Shown here in pieces: positions 24,335 to 38,302 of a stretch of DNA of 64,000 nucleotides. The notes beneath the pieces were generated by a model. That model was not told where the DNA came from, ran no database searches, and was given only the letters and a program-made list of their open reading frames with translations. Position 1 is the stretch's first letter; each line of letters opens with the position of its first letter. The position numbers and the translations under genes were made by a program. This stretch comes from Protopterus annectens (Eukaryota; Chordata; Ceratodontiformes; Protopteridae): assembly GCF_019279795.1 (NCBI RefSeq), contig NC_056747.1, positions 1,002,486,906-1,002,550,905 of the forward strand, read 5' to 3'.

Positions 24335-24745
24335 GAATGATCAACCCTGCCAGGTCTCAAACCTGTGATCCTAGCAGCTTGTGCTTATTGGATTAGCTGA
24401 CTCAGCCACTAAGCTTAGAAAAAGAGATGCTATTTCCATAAACTTATCCTGAGTATCAGTGATGCACATGAAAAAAAAAGTCAGCCCTGCCAACTCACAG
24501 ACTCAGGACCCGCTCAACTACAGCATAGTGAATTAGTCCACTACACCACACAGCTGTGAACAGCAGTAAGTGTTTCCTAAAACATAACCTGATTGCCAGT
24601 AATGCATGTCAGCAAAAAATGCCACCCCTGCCAAGCCTCAAACCCAGGACGCCGTCAACTATTACACAGTGCATTAGATCACCAGGCCACCCAGCTCTGA
24701 AGTTGAACAGTTGTGTCGATAAACACATCCTTATTGCCAGTGACA
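24335..24745 (-). repeat. Three tandem ~135-bp units each with a tRNA-like core
   Basis: Units begin near 24340, 24480 and 24612, each with 'ccctgcca' followed by an antisense B box ('ctcaaacctgtgatc', 'cacagactcaggaccc', 'ctcaaacccaggacgcc'). On the minus strand each reads A-box-like 'tggtgatctaatgc' or 'tggactaattc' and then 'cctgggtttgaggcttggca'. Each unit ends with a shared 'cattatccttattgccagtga'-like segment. The array is a trimer of a tRNA-headed repeat. Confidence 0.6.
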
Positions 24746-24749
24746 CACT

Positions 24750-27160
24750 GTTTGTACATATACTTGGGAAAAATGACAGCGTACTTGGGACTGTGATACA
24801 GACACAAAGCCAGTACACAGACAAATAAATGTTGATGGATGTATGGAAGGCCTAGGATATCAGGTAGAGCTGACAACTGCACAGACTGCTGCAGAATGCC
24901 CACAGTTGCACCACCTACATTTGGCACGGTGTCATACAACCTATGCTGTGTGCTGAAGTACTGGCAAGTCAGTATACATTGAGATTAGTAAATCATGACA
25001 GACAGATCTGTGACACACATCATACCCATGTGAGCACACATGTTAATGCCAATCCTGTGCTGTATGCATGTACATATGTCTTGCAAATACACCTGCTATA
25101 GTATTGACTCAGTAGCTCAATCTGTTGCATTCCTAGCATGCTTTACATTTTTCCACCCACAGTCCTGGCTTCCATTCCAGTGTGTTGCATATCAAGTACA
25201 TTGTTGTCAAAACAATTAAATGACTAAACCATGCAATATTAAGCAGAACTGGTTGCTGCTACTGCAGTCACTGCCACTCATATTAGCACAGCAAAGGCCT
25301 GTAGGTTGGGACACACTTCATAAATATGTATAGGTGTCCTAAATGTCGCCTACCACTCTCTGGATGGCACTATTACATAACATATGTACCAGATCCACAT
25401 GCCTTACCTGAATGTTTATGGGTACCCTCACCCTGGCTATGCTGTCACAACAGAGTTGACACTGTTCCCACACTCAGATATACAGCTTGCTGTCCCCCAG
25501 TGTGTTCACAATCCCCAGTTTGACTCCTGGGCAAAATGCAGCAGCTGTTCCACTACCTGCTACAGACCTACCATACCTTGCAAACAGCTAGAACAGGGAA
25601 TCCACACAACACCCATACCTAAAGGGGTGGGGGTGGTCAAGTGACAGGGACATGTGTGAAAGTCTTCCCCTACAAACAACTGATGGAACAGCAGCTATTG
25701 CAGCAGCATGCATATTCTGATGCAAATGACGTATGACACTCACATCTGTCTGTCTCCTTACTGACTTCATTGTTAAACAGTAAACTGCCACATAACAGAA
25801 AGTCTGTTCACAATGGCAACGCATAGCATGTAAAACTGTGGATATGCCACATAAATCCAAACAGTGGACAGTATTTCTATCTATCCTCTGTGATGCTGTA
25901 GTCCTCACACCTTGATAATGTCCTTCTCACAAGCCAGGAAAAGGGTCAAGGCCTACATGAAGGCCTGAAATACAGCACCACTGTTACCATGCCATTGGCT
26001 AATGAAAATGCAACCCAGATGTTCTGGACACAGTTAGCAAGTCTGAGCCACAGATTGGTGCACAGGCAATCATTTGTTCATGAGCATTACCTACTAAAGG
26101 CAAGCTGTTGCCTATGGTACACAGGTATGTGAATTCCTCTATGGAGACAGACTGTACTATCCTAGCAGTATACCACTGGATGTATGCACATAAAGGAATA
26201 CAGCACTATACCAATTATGTAACAGAATTCCCCATGTAATGGGACACAGATGGGTGGATGCAGTCATATGAAATAGGGATAACAACACTAGGTCTGCATT
26301 ACATATCTTGGAATGACATGTTGCTGTTTGTCAGGCTTCCCTTTTGGCTCTTTCTGCTGTGACATAGATCACAGCTCTGGCCCCTGAGTCCCTCTGGCAA
26401 TGGTCAAGTCATTCTACTGGAATATGTATTAGACAATAGTGACACTAAGTACTGGTGCATACAGCTGCCATCTCACCTGATGTACTGTCAGTCAGCTCCT
26501 CTCAGTCTGTGAATGGCACACAGGCATAGTTCAGACATTGTCCAGGTGTCCCTGACTGTTCCTGTCATACTCTAGCTAGGTCACTGTGTACTCAACACCT
26601 GTATTTCATCATCTGAGAGCTATGGCTAGCATACCTGTTGATCCCCTACAGCAGGACAGCAGGTTATAGCCAGTAGTAGTGGGGGGACAGAGGTTCTGCC
26701 TCAGCAACAGAGTGTACATATCAAGCATGCAACATAAGGGAATAAATACAGTACCAGATAGTAAAGTACCATAACTGTTTTCTGGGGTGTCGGGCATGTG
26801 GCAGCCAGATTCCCCACAGTCTGGAAAAAACATTATGTATTGTCCAACTGTTTTCCAGACATCCACATTTGTCTGGCAGAGGGTCCACATATATCAGGAA
26901 CATGTACACATTTTGCAAACATCTGTGTATTGCAGATGTTGGACACCTACAAGGAGGATACCCTACAGCATGTTTGCAGTGCTTTCTGTAATTGTGTCAC
27001 ACAGATTTTACTGGACTGTCCACATACACCTGTAGTACCACTCACCTATTTGTCAGATGGTGGCTGTATGACATGGTACTGGAATGTCACCCATAGGGGA
27101 CACACCACAGTAGATGGTAGTGATGGGTGTGGACACATAACAATGCAGTCCTTCACAGCA
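24750..27160. other. Unassigned; no confirmed gene
   Basis: The plus strand has an open frame at 26798-27205 (135 codons) and several of 60-90 codons, none with a domain I recognise. The low-CpG, ACA/TGT-rich composition resembles the DNA around both Myb/SANT-like genes, so this may be decayed interior of the same element, including an unrecognisable transposase. A weak tRNA-like B box ('ggcttccattcc') lies near 25168. Confidence 0.35.
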
Positions 27161-27164
27161 CACA

Positions 27165-27593
27165 GGGCCATAACTGCTATGCCTAGGATCATGCAAGGTT
27201 ACTAGGCTATTGGCCCTGAGGCCCTCATAAGCCTAGCCCACACTTGGCCCTGAGGCCTTCATAAGCCTAGCCCACACTTTAGCCCATGTGTATAGAATTT
27301 GGCACCCAATGCCCCAGCCCAACAGGGATGCAGGTGGTATCCCAAGGGTGTATGTGTTATTAGCCATCCAGTTATCCAGGTTTCACTTGAAAAGGTGTAA
27401 AGAGGTACTCTGCCTAATGTGGAGAGGATGTCCGTTCCCCAACTAGGTGAGTGTGTGGGATACACATCTGACCTTCCAACAAGTCCTGTTGATGTTGCAG
27501 ACCAGGTTGAGGCTGTGTGTGTGGGTTAATGCAGTGAAGCTTGGCTTACAGTTGTGCAACAGTTCCATCAAGTAGGGGTCTTACTAGGGGGGA
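27165..27593 (-). pseudogene. CR1-type LINE, C-terminus and 3' UTR
   Basis: The minus strand reads 'GRVPLYTFSSETWITGW' and, in other frames, 'NTYTLGIPPASLLGWG', corresponding to the 'MGNxxxxPGLPxVPLxDRG' C-terminus of the copies at 17.7 and 34.6 kb. The 3' UTR contains 'gggctaggcttatga(a/g)gg', duplicated in tandem (27187-27285), then 'agcctagtaaccttgcatgatcc'. The element ends near 27170. Confidence 0.7.
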
Positions 27594-28394
27594 TTACAGG
27601 GATGCTATGAACTCCATGCCCCTGGATGACATACCCTTACGTATGAGATGGGTCATGTAGAAGGCTTTCCTTACAAAGGAAGCCACATGGTGGTCAAATG
27701 TCATGTTGCCATCAACCTGTGTGCACAAATCACTCTCAACTGATTGCCTGCTTAGGATGTTGTTAGCACTGCGATAATGTATGGGGACGTCACTCTCCCC
27801 AAAGGGGATTATGCTGCATATCATAGTATGTAGCCTGAGACCATGTTTCTGGCAGCAGTCATGTTTCTGCATGAGACCCTCTTGGCAGATGTCCACATCA
27901 CTAGGGAATTTGGTGACAGCACAAAGCATGCATTCTTCAGCAAGCATGGTCAGCCATAGCCCACTGGTTGTGCCATGCACATCAGAAGGGTAAATCAAAC
28001 ATAATAGAGGCCCAAACACAGAACACTGGGTTACACCACTAGTTATGGGTCTAGCGCTTGAGGTAGCTTTCCCTGTGTGGACTATATGGGTTCTGTCAGT
28101 GTGCCCGTGTGCTACCCATCTGGTAACATATAGACTGATGCCTAGTTGAGAGTGTATATCTATTATGGGCAAGTGGAGAATGCTGGAAAAGTCTTTGGCC
28201 AGGTCAAGGTAGGCAGTGTGCACTGCCTCCCCCTCATCCATGGCTTTGCTGACTGTGTCAAAAAGGTCAATCAAATGTAACAGACATGATTCATCCTTCA
28301 CAAAGCCTAACTGTACGTGATTGAGTGTGTGGAGATCACCAATGTCCTTGTTAATGAGCTTCATCATAAACTGTTCCATGCCCTTGCAGATCAA
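27594..28394 (-). pseudogene. CR1-type LINE ORF2, reverse transcriptase
   Basis: A 266-codon frame. The N-terminal part reads 'LNHVQLGFVKDESCLLHLID', then 'AVHTAYLDLAKDFSSI' (RT motif A region; usually Y(L/V)D(F/L)xKAFD, here KDFSS). 'RPITSGVTQCSVFGPLLCLI' is motif B ('SGVPQGSVLGPLLF', with P and G replaced). 'LTMLAEECMLCAV' sits at motif C (normally FADDxxL), so both catalytic aspartates are lost. The end reads 'QVDGNMTFDHHVASFVRKAF' and 'LIRKGMSSRGMEFIASL', the thumb block. It is an inactive but well-preserved CR1 RT. The Met shown is only the first in the frame. Confidence 0.9.
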
Positions 28395-28399
28395 TCTAG

Positions 28400-30235
28400 T
28401 TAGGCTGATGCATCTATAATGTGCAGGAATGATTGACGTCCCACCTTAGTGTAAAGGGGTGACAGTAGGTGTCCTCCATTCAGCTGGAACAAAGGTGGTA
28501 TTCAGCCATTGGTTGAATACAGTGCCTTCTGGTGCTGCAAGGTCATACTTGGGGTCATGTAGACTGCATCCTGTGATGTGCTCAGCTCCCATGGCAGCTA
28601 TATACCATGACTTTGACATGGCAGTGATGACCTTTTATCTACATATTTGGTGAAGGGGGCAGGTACTGGGGATGTCCTGATGTACTGATTGGGGGGACAG
28701 GGGGTAAAGCTTACACTGACTCTGTCAGGCATCAAGTATGGCACACCTACAGCACTTGTATATCTGCTTTCCTTTACCACCACTGCTGAGCAGATCTGAG
28801 TGCTTTCTTTGATGTTGCAGAGATATGTGAGGAAGGAGATAGGATTGTCTGTAGTGGATGTTGCCGATGTGGACTTGGGGCTTGCTTTGCAGGATTACAG
28901 TAGTGCTCTTATTTACTTCTGCAGCCTAAGGAGATATTGCTGCAAACTGGGCACCTCCTCCTTCTTTGTCTTGGACAGCAGTATGTCATCCCTGTCATAC
29001 ACACTACTTATTGCAGATGTTCATCAGACGGGTTTACATATCCTTGCAGAGGATGATGTAGTTCTGTCAGGTATACCTGACTCCATGCATCTATACACAT
29101 GCATGTATAGCACTTTTGTGTATTTTTGGATGCTGGTGCCAGTTCATACAGAGGGGTTAGGGGCTGCGAAGCTGTTTATACCATATCTCAGGAGGCTGTA
29201 TTCAACTTTGGTGCTGCTTGTATGTCTGACCCTAGTGAGATGTGTATTGTGGGTGATGGTGACTGCAAACATGACCACTTTATGGTTGGTTTGACCACAG
29301 AGGATGATACTGTAGGGATGCTGCAGTGGTTACCCATTTTGTTTAATATCAACTCCAACATACCTTCACCTCTTGTGGGGGTAGCACCTAGCTGCTCCAA
29401 GGTGTTTGCATTTCCACTGTTGATGGATCTCTGGGCATTTGTGTCCTGGCATGTGTACACCCTCCAATGTATGTTTGGGTAGTTGAAGTCACCCAGGATC
29501 AGGGTACAGACTTGAATCCTGATAGAGATGATCAGGTCTGTATTGACAGAATGGGCTTCCTGGTCACATGTTGGGGCCAGTAGCTACCTATGCTTTGAAT
29601 AGGTGTCTTTGCAATGGTTAACTGCCCCTGCAGTGGCCCCTGTGTGTCTTATTCTTTAAACAGCCTGGAGGTGTGTACGTCTTTCATATATAGTGAAACC
29701 CCACATCCCATGGCTTTATTGCCCACACTGGGTCTATGTTAAATGTTCGAACATCCAAAATGTCGAACATTACATGGTCGAGACCAATTTTGATCATCAA
29801 AAAAAAAGTAAAAACAGAAAAAAAACACTTTAATAGTGTAGGGGGCAAGTCCCCCTGCACCCCCACACCCCTCTACTTAAATATATCAACTTTGAGACCA
29901 CACTTCAGTGCAGAAAAGGGAAATTCTCCCTATCTGCATTGTATGGTGTCATTGAAAGTCTATCTTTGAGCACTCAAAATTTCAAACGTTTGGCCTCGAC
30001 CATGTAACGTTCGAAATTTTGAGGGTTTGAAGATTTGACAGGTACCCCCCCCCCACACACACCTTGGGTATGACCGTATGATACGATGGCTTACCATGTA
30101 AGGCTAGGGTGCTCTCTGTAGCTTTGAACCATGTGTCTGTGACTGCACAGATGTCAGCATTTCACAGGGTTAAGACTGCTTGCAATGAGCACAGATTCAT
30201 GTTTAGAACCCTAGCATTTAGTAGCATGGCCTTCA
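28400..30235 (-). pseudogene. CR1-type LINE ORF2, endonuclease to RT linker
   Basis: The minus strand near 30210-30090 reads 'KAMLLNARVLNMNLCSL', 'ADICAVTDTWFKATES', the APE endonuclease start (LNARSLxxK...ITETWL). At 29188-29460, 'LEQLGATPTRGEGMLELIL', 'KMGNHCSIPTVSSSVVKPTI' matches the endonuclease C-terminal 'PTRGxxILDLIL' block. Around 28400-28790 are RT fingers ('IPAHYRCISLTRLICKGME'-like just upstream of the 27594-28394 frame). A MITE (29729-30050) splits the endonuclease. Many indels. Confidence 0.75.
29729..30050. mobile_element. MITE with TGGGTCTAT terminal repeats (copy 2)
   Basis: Left end TGGGTCTATGTTAAATG with inverted repeat continuing through 'cattacatggtcgagacca'; right arm 'tggcctcgaccatgtaac' down to 'ggtaccc'. 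Arms about 58 bp, imperfect. The left flank 'gcccacac' (29721-29728) and right flank 'ccccacac' (30051-30058) form a 7/8 duplication. Interior is A-rich and C-rich, non-coding. It lies in the CR1 endonuclease. Confidence 0.7.
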
Positions 30236-30239
30236 CTAT

Positions 30240-30800
30240 GTGATGTGCTGTTACTTGTATGTTGTTGTGTTAACCTCATCACTTTTCCTAGTAAAGGCAC
30301 TATGGAGTGGCAAGAACCATTGCGAGATGCTCGAAGGCCAGTTGAGACAGATGGAGGCCTTCTGTGGCAAAGCATCATGGTATGTTGATCATATCATCCC
30401 AGGATGTCAGTTACTGGATCCCCCTGGAATGGCAACAGAAACTAAGCCAGTTGTTAAGGTCAATCATTTCTTAATTGTATTGTGGCATCATTCTGGGTGA
30501 CAGTGGTATGCTGCATAATGGTAGGGACGTTCCTGCTTGGGACACATAATCAGTGTGCTCAATCATGTTCCACTGCATATAGTACAGGGAGGTATGTCTC
30601 AGGTCAGGCATGCGAACATGGACTGTGACAGACTCATAACAGCACCTGTTGTTAAGATACAGCAGTGTGTATGTGATATGGCAGATTCTGGCACCTGACA
30701 GACAAGTAACTGTGATCTTCCTCATATGCAGCCTGGTGACAGGCACATTTGTGTGTCTCACAATGGAGTCTCCTATGACTAATATGTTTGATTAATGGTG
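30240..30800 (-). pseudogene. CR1-type LINE ORF1 with esterase (SGNH-like) domain
   Basis: The minus strand reads 'NILVIGDSIVRHTNVPVTR' (GDS nucleophile block), 'KITVTCLSGARICHITYTL', 'VTVHVRMPDLRHTSLY' (the GTND-type block, altered) and, nearer 30320-30400, 'CFATEGLHLSQLAFEHLA', equivalent to the DxxH block near the end of SGNH domains. ORF2 follows almost at once, as expected for ORF1-ORF2 order in CR1. Stops are present. This is the second, better esterase-type ORF1 in the window. Confidence 0.75.
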
Positions 30801-31605
30801 ATGCCTTTGTGGCTGTGGGACACAGGTGTGTGACTATGTGTGGTATGTACTGTGGAGGGCTGTGGAGTTCATGCGTGTCTTTGCCTCAGAGGTCTCCTTT
30901 GTATGTGGATGTGGATGTTGAGGCCCTCTGCATATGTGGGTGTGTGTTGAGTAGGTGTGGGTGGTGTGTGATGTGTACTGATTGTGTTGAAAACCTGTTA
31001 GGTGCCACATATGTGAGCTTCAGAGAGACAGAAAGACCATGGACTGTAGGTTCCTAATGTCATTGCATCTATCACAAATTGTGTTCCTTGGTGATGTTTA
31101 TAGATGATTGTCCATGTACATAAGGTAGTTGCTACACTGTGTCAGGATGCCCATATCAACCTGACTGGCAGGGTAACTGTAGGACATTGTCAAGCCATAT
31201 TTTACAGAATCTGAGAGAGGAAGGCCAGGGAGATCTAAGGGGTGGGCCTACAGCCCAGGTGTTTAAAACAAAAGTAGGAAAGTTGACACTAGTGCATACA
31301 ATGTAGACAGGCTATAAACAAGCAGTAATAGTTGCAACCAAAAAGATGACATTGAGCACCTTAGAGAACATGCAGCAACTAGTAGGAAACAGCAAGATCA
31401 GGAGGGTAATGCATGATATCTTGCTACTATGTTGCTGATAGCCACATACATAGTTTGGTGATAGATGGTGGGATATGATGTGGTAATTGGTGGAAAATAG
31501 TGCAAGCAAATGTGGATGGGCAGGTTGTGCACATAATGGAGAATAATGTATGTGGCCCTATGATGTGTTCCCTTCAGCTTGTCTTTCAGGTGTGATGTAC
31601 AAATG
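30800..31605. other. Unassigned
   Basis: GT-rich plus strand up to about 31000 (possibly CR1 5' region on the minus strand), then sequence without a recognisable element. No gene supported. Confidence 0.4.
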
Positions 31606-31609
31606 TAGG

Positions 31610-32290
31610 AACCCACCATTTTCAGCAACGAAGAATGATGCCATATTTGATGGACTGAGACTCCATCACCAGATCTTGCTGTCAAGGATTTTCTATAATC
31701 AGCAACAATGTGTTGCACTATGAGCAGACCTCATGGCATCTGTAAATTACATTGGGCTACAAGACAGGAGCTATGATCATGTCTGACACTGGCCACTGAT
31801 ATGATAAATAATGCACGGCAAAGGGCTGCAGCTGTGGCCAAGGACCATGGTGGCACCAGTGGTGGGCCTGCAGCACAACAGCCACTCTTGGCCACAGAAG
31901 AGTTCCTGGAAAACATGGGTTTGGCCACCAACTTACAAAGATCCATCACCCCATATGTTGTGGAGGTGGGTGGCACAGTTTCCACAGTGGAGGAGTGTCC
32001 ATATAAGCCTCCCGTGTTCATCACTTTAAAACTGTAGCAGTCATAGTGGCAGCCACTGCATACCTGTACATGGATGTCAGGTCAATGTGCATTTGGAGGG
32101 GTCTGTAATGCACACATCTGCACACAGTGTGAATATCAGCAATGTGGGCAGTATCACAGTTCGCACTGTACATGCTGTTATATGCACATATTATCCTGTA
32201 CCAATGCCACATTTGTGTCTGCTCATGATACCCTCCCCCACAACTCCATAGATACCTCGGGTGTGGCTGGAGGCTATCACCCTGTAGCTG
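31610..32290 (+). pseudogene. Second Myb/SANT-like gene remnant, N-terminal exon
   Basis: Plus strand reads 'ATKNDAIFDGLRLHHQILLS', 'IFYNQQQ', then after a stop 'ADLMASVNYIGLQDRSYDHV', a full three-helix Myb/SANT-like pattern. After another TGA and an indel near 31795, the open frame 31801-32037 gives 'NNARQRAAAVAKDHGGTSGG' and 'LLATEEFLENMG', the basic linker and acidic block that follow the Myb domain in Harbinger-type regulators. The region could end at a splice donor 'gtaagt' at 32291. The two TGA codons look like CpG decay of Arg. Which element carried it is unknown. Confidence 0.6.
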
Positions 32291-32718
32291 GTAAGTGTGA
32301 CACTGCTTTGTTATGGCTCATCTATACCCTAGACATGTTAAGGGCTGCCAGTTTGCTGTGGACACAACTGTTAAGCTTAGCTATATTGCAATACCTGTAA
32401 GCTCAGTTGTGGAGGGATTCACTGCAGTGCATTACATTGGTAATCACAGTAGCATATTTGCAGAAGCCGTAACATATTTAAAGATATTTTTGTGAATGTC
32501 TAGGCAGTGTGCTATAAAGGGGGGCATTAGTATGGTGGACACGGGTGCATTGTCTGTTAGGTAGCATATATAGTATGTATACTATTGGCAACAGTAAATG
32601 GATGGAGCTTACTGCATGTTGGTAAGGGCCTGTCTTGTCTGTGTCTGTTGTGGTCTGCATGTGTGTTGTGCATGGGATCAGTAATAAGGTGTGGTATGTA
32701 GAATACATTTGTGGCACC

Positions 32719-32723
<5 letters not shown>

Positions 32724-32793
<70 letters not shown>

Positions 32794-32806
32794 GGTGTGT
32801 GTGTGG
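32724..32806 (+). repeat. (GT)n microsatellite in a probable intron
   Basis: About 40 units. It lies between the donor at 32291 and the acceptor ending at 32863 of the Myb/SANT-like remnant. Confidence 0.95.
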
Positions 32807-32863
32807 ATCAGCAGACATAATAGTGCAGGAATTAATGTAGTCATGTTGTCTTCCTCCTCACAG

Positions 32864-33764
32864 GTGACGATGTGGTTGGAGTATGCCCCCCTTACAACCT
32901 GATGTCAGTGTCTCATCGAACTCTGAAGATGATGGTGATCATAGTGTGGCACAGGTGGAGTTTTTGGGGGTTGAATCTGTCCCATGGGTTGACATCCCAC
33001 TTCCTCCCCCAATGTCCCCACACACAGTCAGTATGCCCATACATACCCAGTCCCCTGCAGCCAGAGATATTGGAAAGTCAGAGGGTGGTAGCATAAAAGA
33101 GGGGAGTGTGGCAACCATGGCATCTGTGACTGTATACACTGACCATAGCCAAACAGCTGTTGAGGTCCCATACAGACAGATTGACAGGGGTGCCTGGTGG
33201 AGGACTGCTGCCCATCCACCCCCTGTCACAGGTGTCACATCATGTGTCACCCAATGCATCTCTCAGTCCATCATGGAGGCACAGACACATTCAGAATGCA
33301 ACACTAGATGGATACTCAGGATCATGAATGCATCACTGCCTGGCATCCATGACTCCATCCATGATATTGCTGATGCCCTACATCATTTCGCCGATGTAGT
33401 GGACAGATGGTGGGGTGAGACATTGTCACTCCTTAACCATGCACTATCTGTGCTTGAAAATGTGGTGGGAGCAGGGTGTCAGACATATGGACATAGGTCA
33501 ACAGCAACAGCTGAGAGCTCATGTGGACGTGCACAGTCACACTCCAGTAGTGGCAGTACTATCAGCACTACTGAAGGGAAGGTGCTGTTCACAACACAAC
33601 ATAGCAGGCCATGGGCACGTGGTACTGGGCAGTCCTGTGAGGTACATGGACCCGGCAGACACCAGTCACCATCATTAAGTAGTACAGCATCTGACCCTGG
33701 ACATGGTGATGCCAGTGCCACTCCTGGCAGAGCCATTTCCAGTGTTCATGGCCAGAGACAGTAA
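32864..33764 (+). CDS. Second Myb/SANT-like gene remnant, C-terminal exon (helical tail)
   Basis: A 293-codon open frame from Met 32883, in phase with a possible acceptor 'ttcctcctcacag' ending at 32863. Residues about 1-115 are Pro/Ser-rich with an acidic 'SSNSEDDGD' start. Residues about 125-195 are predicted helical: 'RIMNASLPGIHDSIHDIADA', 'LHHFADVVDRWWGETLSLL', 'NHALSVLENVV'. The tail is Ser/Gly/His-rich. This layout (acidic/Pro linker, then long amphipathic helix) resembles C-terminal halves of transposon Myb-like regulators. The frame is uninterrupted, unlike the Myb part. No enzyme motif. Family assignment is inference. Confidence 0.5.
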
Positions 33765-33779
33765 ACTGTACATTCTGCC

Positions 33780-34500
33780 ATGTACAGTCCATGGCTGTCC
33801 AACATACCCTTGTGTAGGGCTTGCACGTGGCTTGACTGTGTACAAGCACACATTCACATATCACTGTCACATGTAGGTCACCACCAGACACACACAGCTC
33901 CTCTCCATGGCCCAGCTGACCAGCATCCCTTCAGACACATGCACATACAATGTCAACTGTGTGGCACAAACTAGGCCTTTGGCAACCCCTCCCTACAGCC
34001 TGTGCATGTGATGATACTTGTGCCACATCCCTGTCATCCATACCATCAATGCAGGGACATGCAAAGATGTGTCTGATGCACAGGTGACTATAATACAATT
34101 AATGATAGTTTCTTGTGCAGTAGTGTTCTGTCCTGTAAGGTGTTGTCTGATGGCATGTGTCATGAGTAAACATCAAAGTGTATGTACCTTTGTTCCATGA
34201 TGCTGCATTGCTGTTAGTATTGCTGACTGACTGTTGTCTCCCACGCCTTTTTCTGTTTCTATTCCAGGGGTCTGTGTGTCTACACCATGGAGAGCTGGTG
34301 CCAATACAGTGGCTCAAGATGGCATGGTGGCAATGCAGGAGTGTGACTTAGCCAAGTACAGCTGTATATGTGCATGTTTACCTAGGAGCATATGTGTGGA
34401 ACAGTGTGTTAGGGACAATGGGGGCAGACAGTGTAAGCTTGCATGCATACCGCATGACACAATATGCTACTCATAATACATGTCACCTGGGAGTACAGTA
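33780..34500. other. Unassigned
   Basis: Short open frames only (largest 34234-34476, Cys-rich, no recognised motif), next to 3' sequence of the Myb/SANT-like remnant. Confidence 0.4.
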
Positions 34501-34509
34501 AAATTATAT

Positions 34510-35540
34510 GTTCATAGGATCATAGAAGGTTACTAGAGTAATGTCCCTGGGGCACTTACAAGTCTAGCTATTATTTTATCTCCAGTAAAATGCATCAGTC
34601 AGCACCTGTTGCCTCTGTCAATGAGGGACATAGGTAGGACCCCTGAGACAGGATTGTGGTTTCCCATCCACTCATCATGGTTGTGCTTGAAGAGGGTCAG
34701 CATGATACTCTGTTTGACATGTATGGCAAGTGTATTCCTGAGACAGAGCAGCCTCTGGGAGACAAACCTGTCTCACCAGCAGGTTGTGTTGTAGTTGCAT
34801 ATCAGATTCAGGCCTGTCATGCAGGTAATGTGCGAGGGATTAGAATTACAGATATTGGGCAGCTGTAGTAGGGCAGGATCCAACATTGCCTTGTAGGCGT
34901 GACACATCCCATCTTTGAGCAACCTGCCTGATACTGGAGCAATAGAGATTTGAGCCTGTCTGCATGGGACAGGTGTTGGAGGCCATAGAATACCTTTGTG
35001 AGGTATTTCTGTGGCCTTTATTCTTGGTGCAAATGTCTAGATAGGTACATATAAATGGGGCATTGTAGTAAAATGTTGTTGTATGGAGTGAGTGAGGAGT
35101 ATAGAGAGGTAATGACCACCTTTTTCCTGGATGCAGTCTCTTTACCTATGAGATGAACCACATACAAGGCTTTACCGACCACTGATTCTACATGATGGTT
35201 GAATGGGAAATTGATATCAACCTGAGTACCCAGGTCTCTCAACACAGGTTGTGTGTTTAGGGGGTTGCCGTTGATGTGGTAAACAGTGGGGCCATGTCTT
35301 TGCCGAATGGTATGATGATACAGTTTTTTTTTTCATTTAGCTTGAGGCCAGGACATTGGCACCAGTCCATAGTTGATGTAAGACGCTCTTGCAGTAGATT
35401 AACATTGTTTGAGGAGACTGATAGACAGCATCCAACTTGCAGTCATCCACAGCACCCAACTTACACTCACCCATAAACTTGTTCAGTACCCACAACTGTA
35501 GGTGGTGGAAGATAGCATTCATGCCTACATGCATGTGGGT
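34510..35540 (-). pseudogene. CR1-type LINE, RT motif C to 3' tail
   Basis: From the minus strand: 'GAVDDCKLDAVYQS' near 35460 matches 'FADDCKLxxxI' (motif C); 'RDLGTQVDINFPFNHHVESV' and 'VVHLIGKETASRKKVVITSL' (35018-35245) match the thumb; 'LFKHNHDEWMGNHNPVSGVL' and 'MSLIDRGN' near 34620-34680 match the C-terminus. The 3' tail with 'aatagctagacttgtaagtgc', 'cattactctagtaac' and 'gatcctatgaac' ends near 34516. Several frameshifts. Same family as the 27.2 and 17.6 kb copies. Confidence 0.75.
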
Positions 35541-35544
35541 TATT

Positions 35545-35935
35545 TGGGGGCAGCAGCTACTTACATGGTTTCAAAGTGTATACATATTGCACACACACAT
35601 AGGCAAGACAGACTATATTTGCCTCCTTATCAGATGCACAATGTGGGAAACGTTTTGTAGTAATGTCAGAGTTGGCATGAGAAACCATACCCACAGTAAG
35701 TGCAACAGACACAACTTCACTTTTTTTCACAATATAACAGCTTAGTTTTGTAGTATTTGCCTAGATTATGCTATTTCTCATAACATGTAGGTGTTTGTGC
35801 TGTAAAAAAAAAATACTGTTTTATGCAATTATTGCAATAATGTAGGAAATGTTTTTTGTCCTACACTCTTGGGACATTTGTATTGTTTTAGTTTTTACAG
35901 GACACACCTGTCCAAAGATGGACTGTAACTGGCCC
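35545..35935. other. Unassigned
   Basis: AT-rich, no recognisable motif. It borders the tandem array. Confidence 0.4.
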
Positions 35936-35939
35936 AGTG

Positions 35940-38135
<2,196 letters not shown>

Positions 38136-38169
38136 GTAACAATTGGTGTGCAAGTGGCTGCAGCACTAC

Positions 38170-38241
38170 ATCACTCTGTAACTTTCTGTGTGTCTCTCTC
38201 TCTCTCCCACTCTGTCTGTCTGTCTCTCTCTCTATAAATAA

Positions 38242-38302
<61 letters not shown>

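Noticed and set aside
25384..25644. Frame resembling the C-terminal part of a Harbinger-type DDE domain
   Set aside because: Only a few Gly/Tyr/Pro residues look alike; no catalytic block was found.
26798..27205. 135-codon frame as a possible transposase
   Set aside because: No DDE block or other recognisable motif could be read; left as unassigned.
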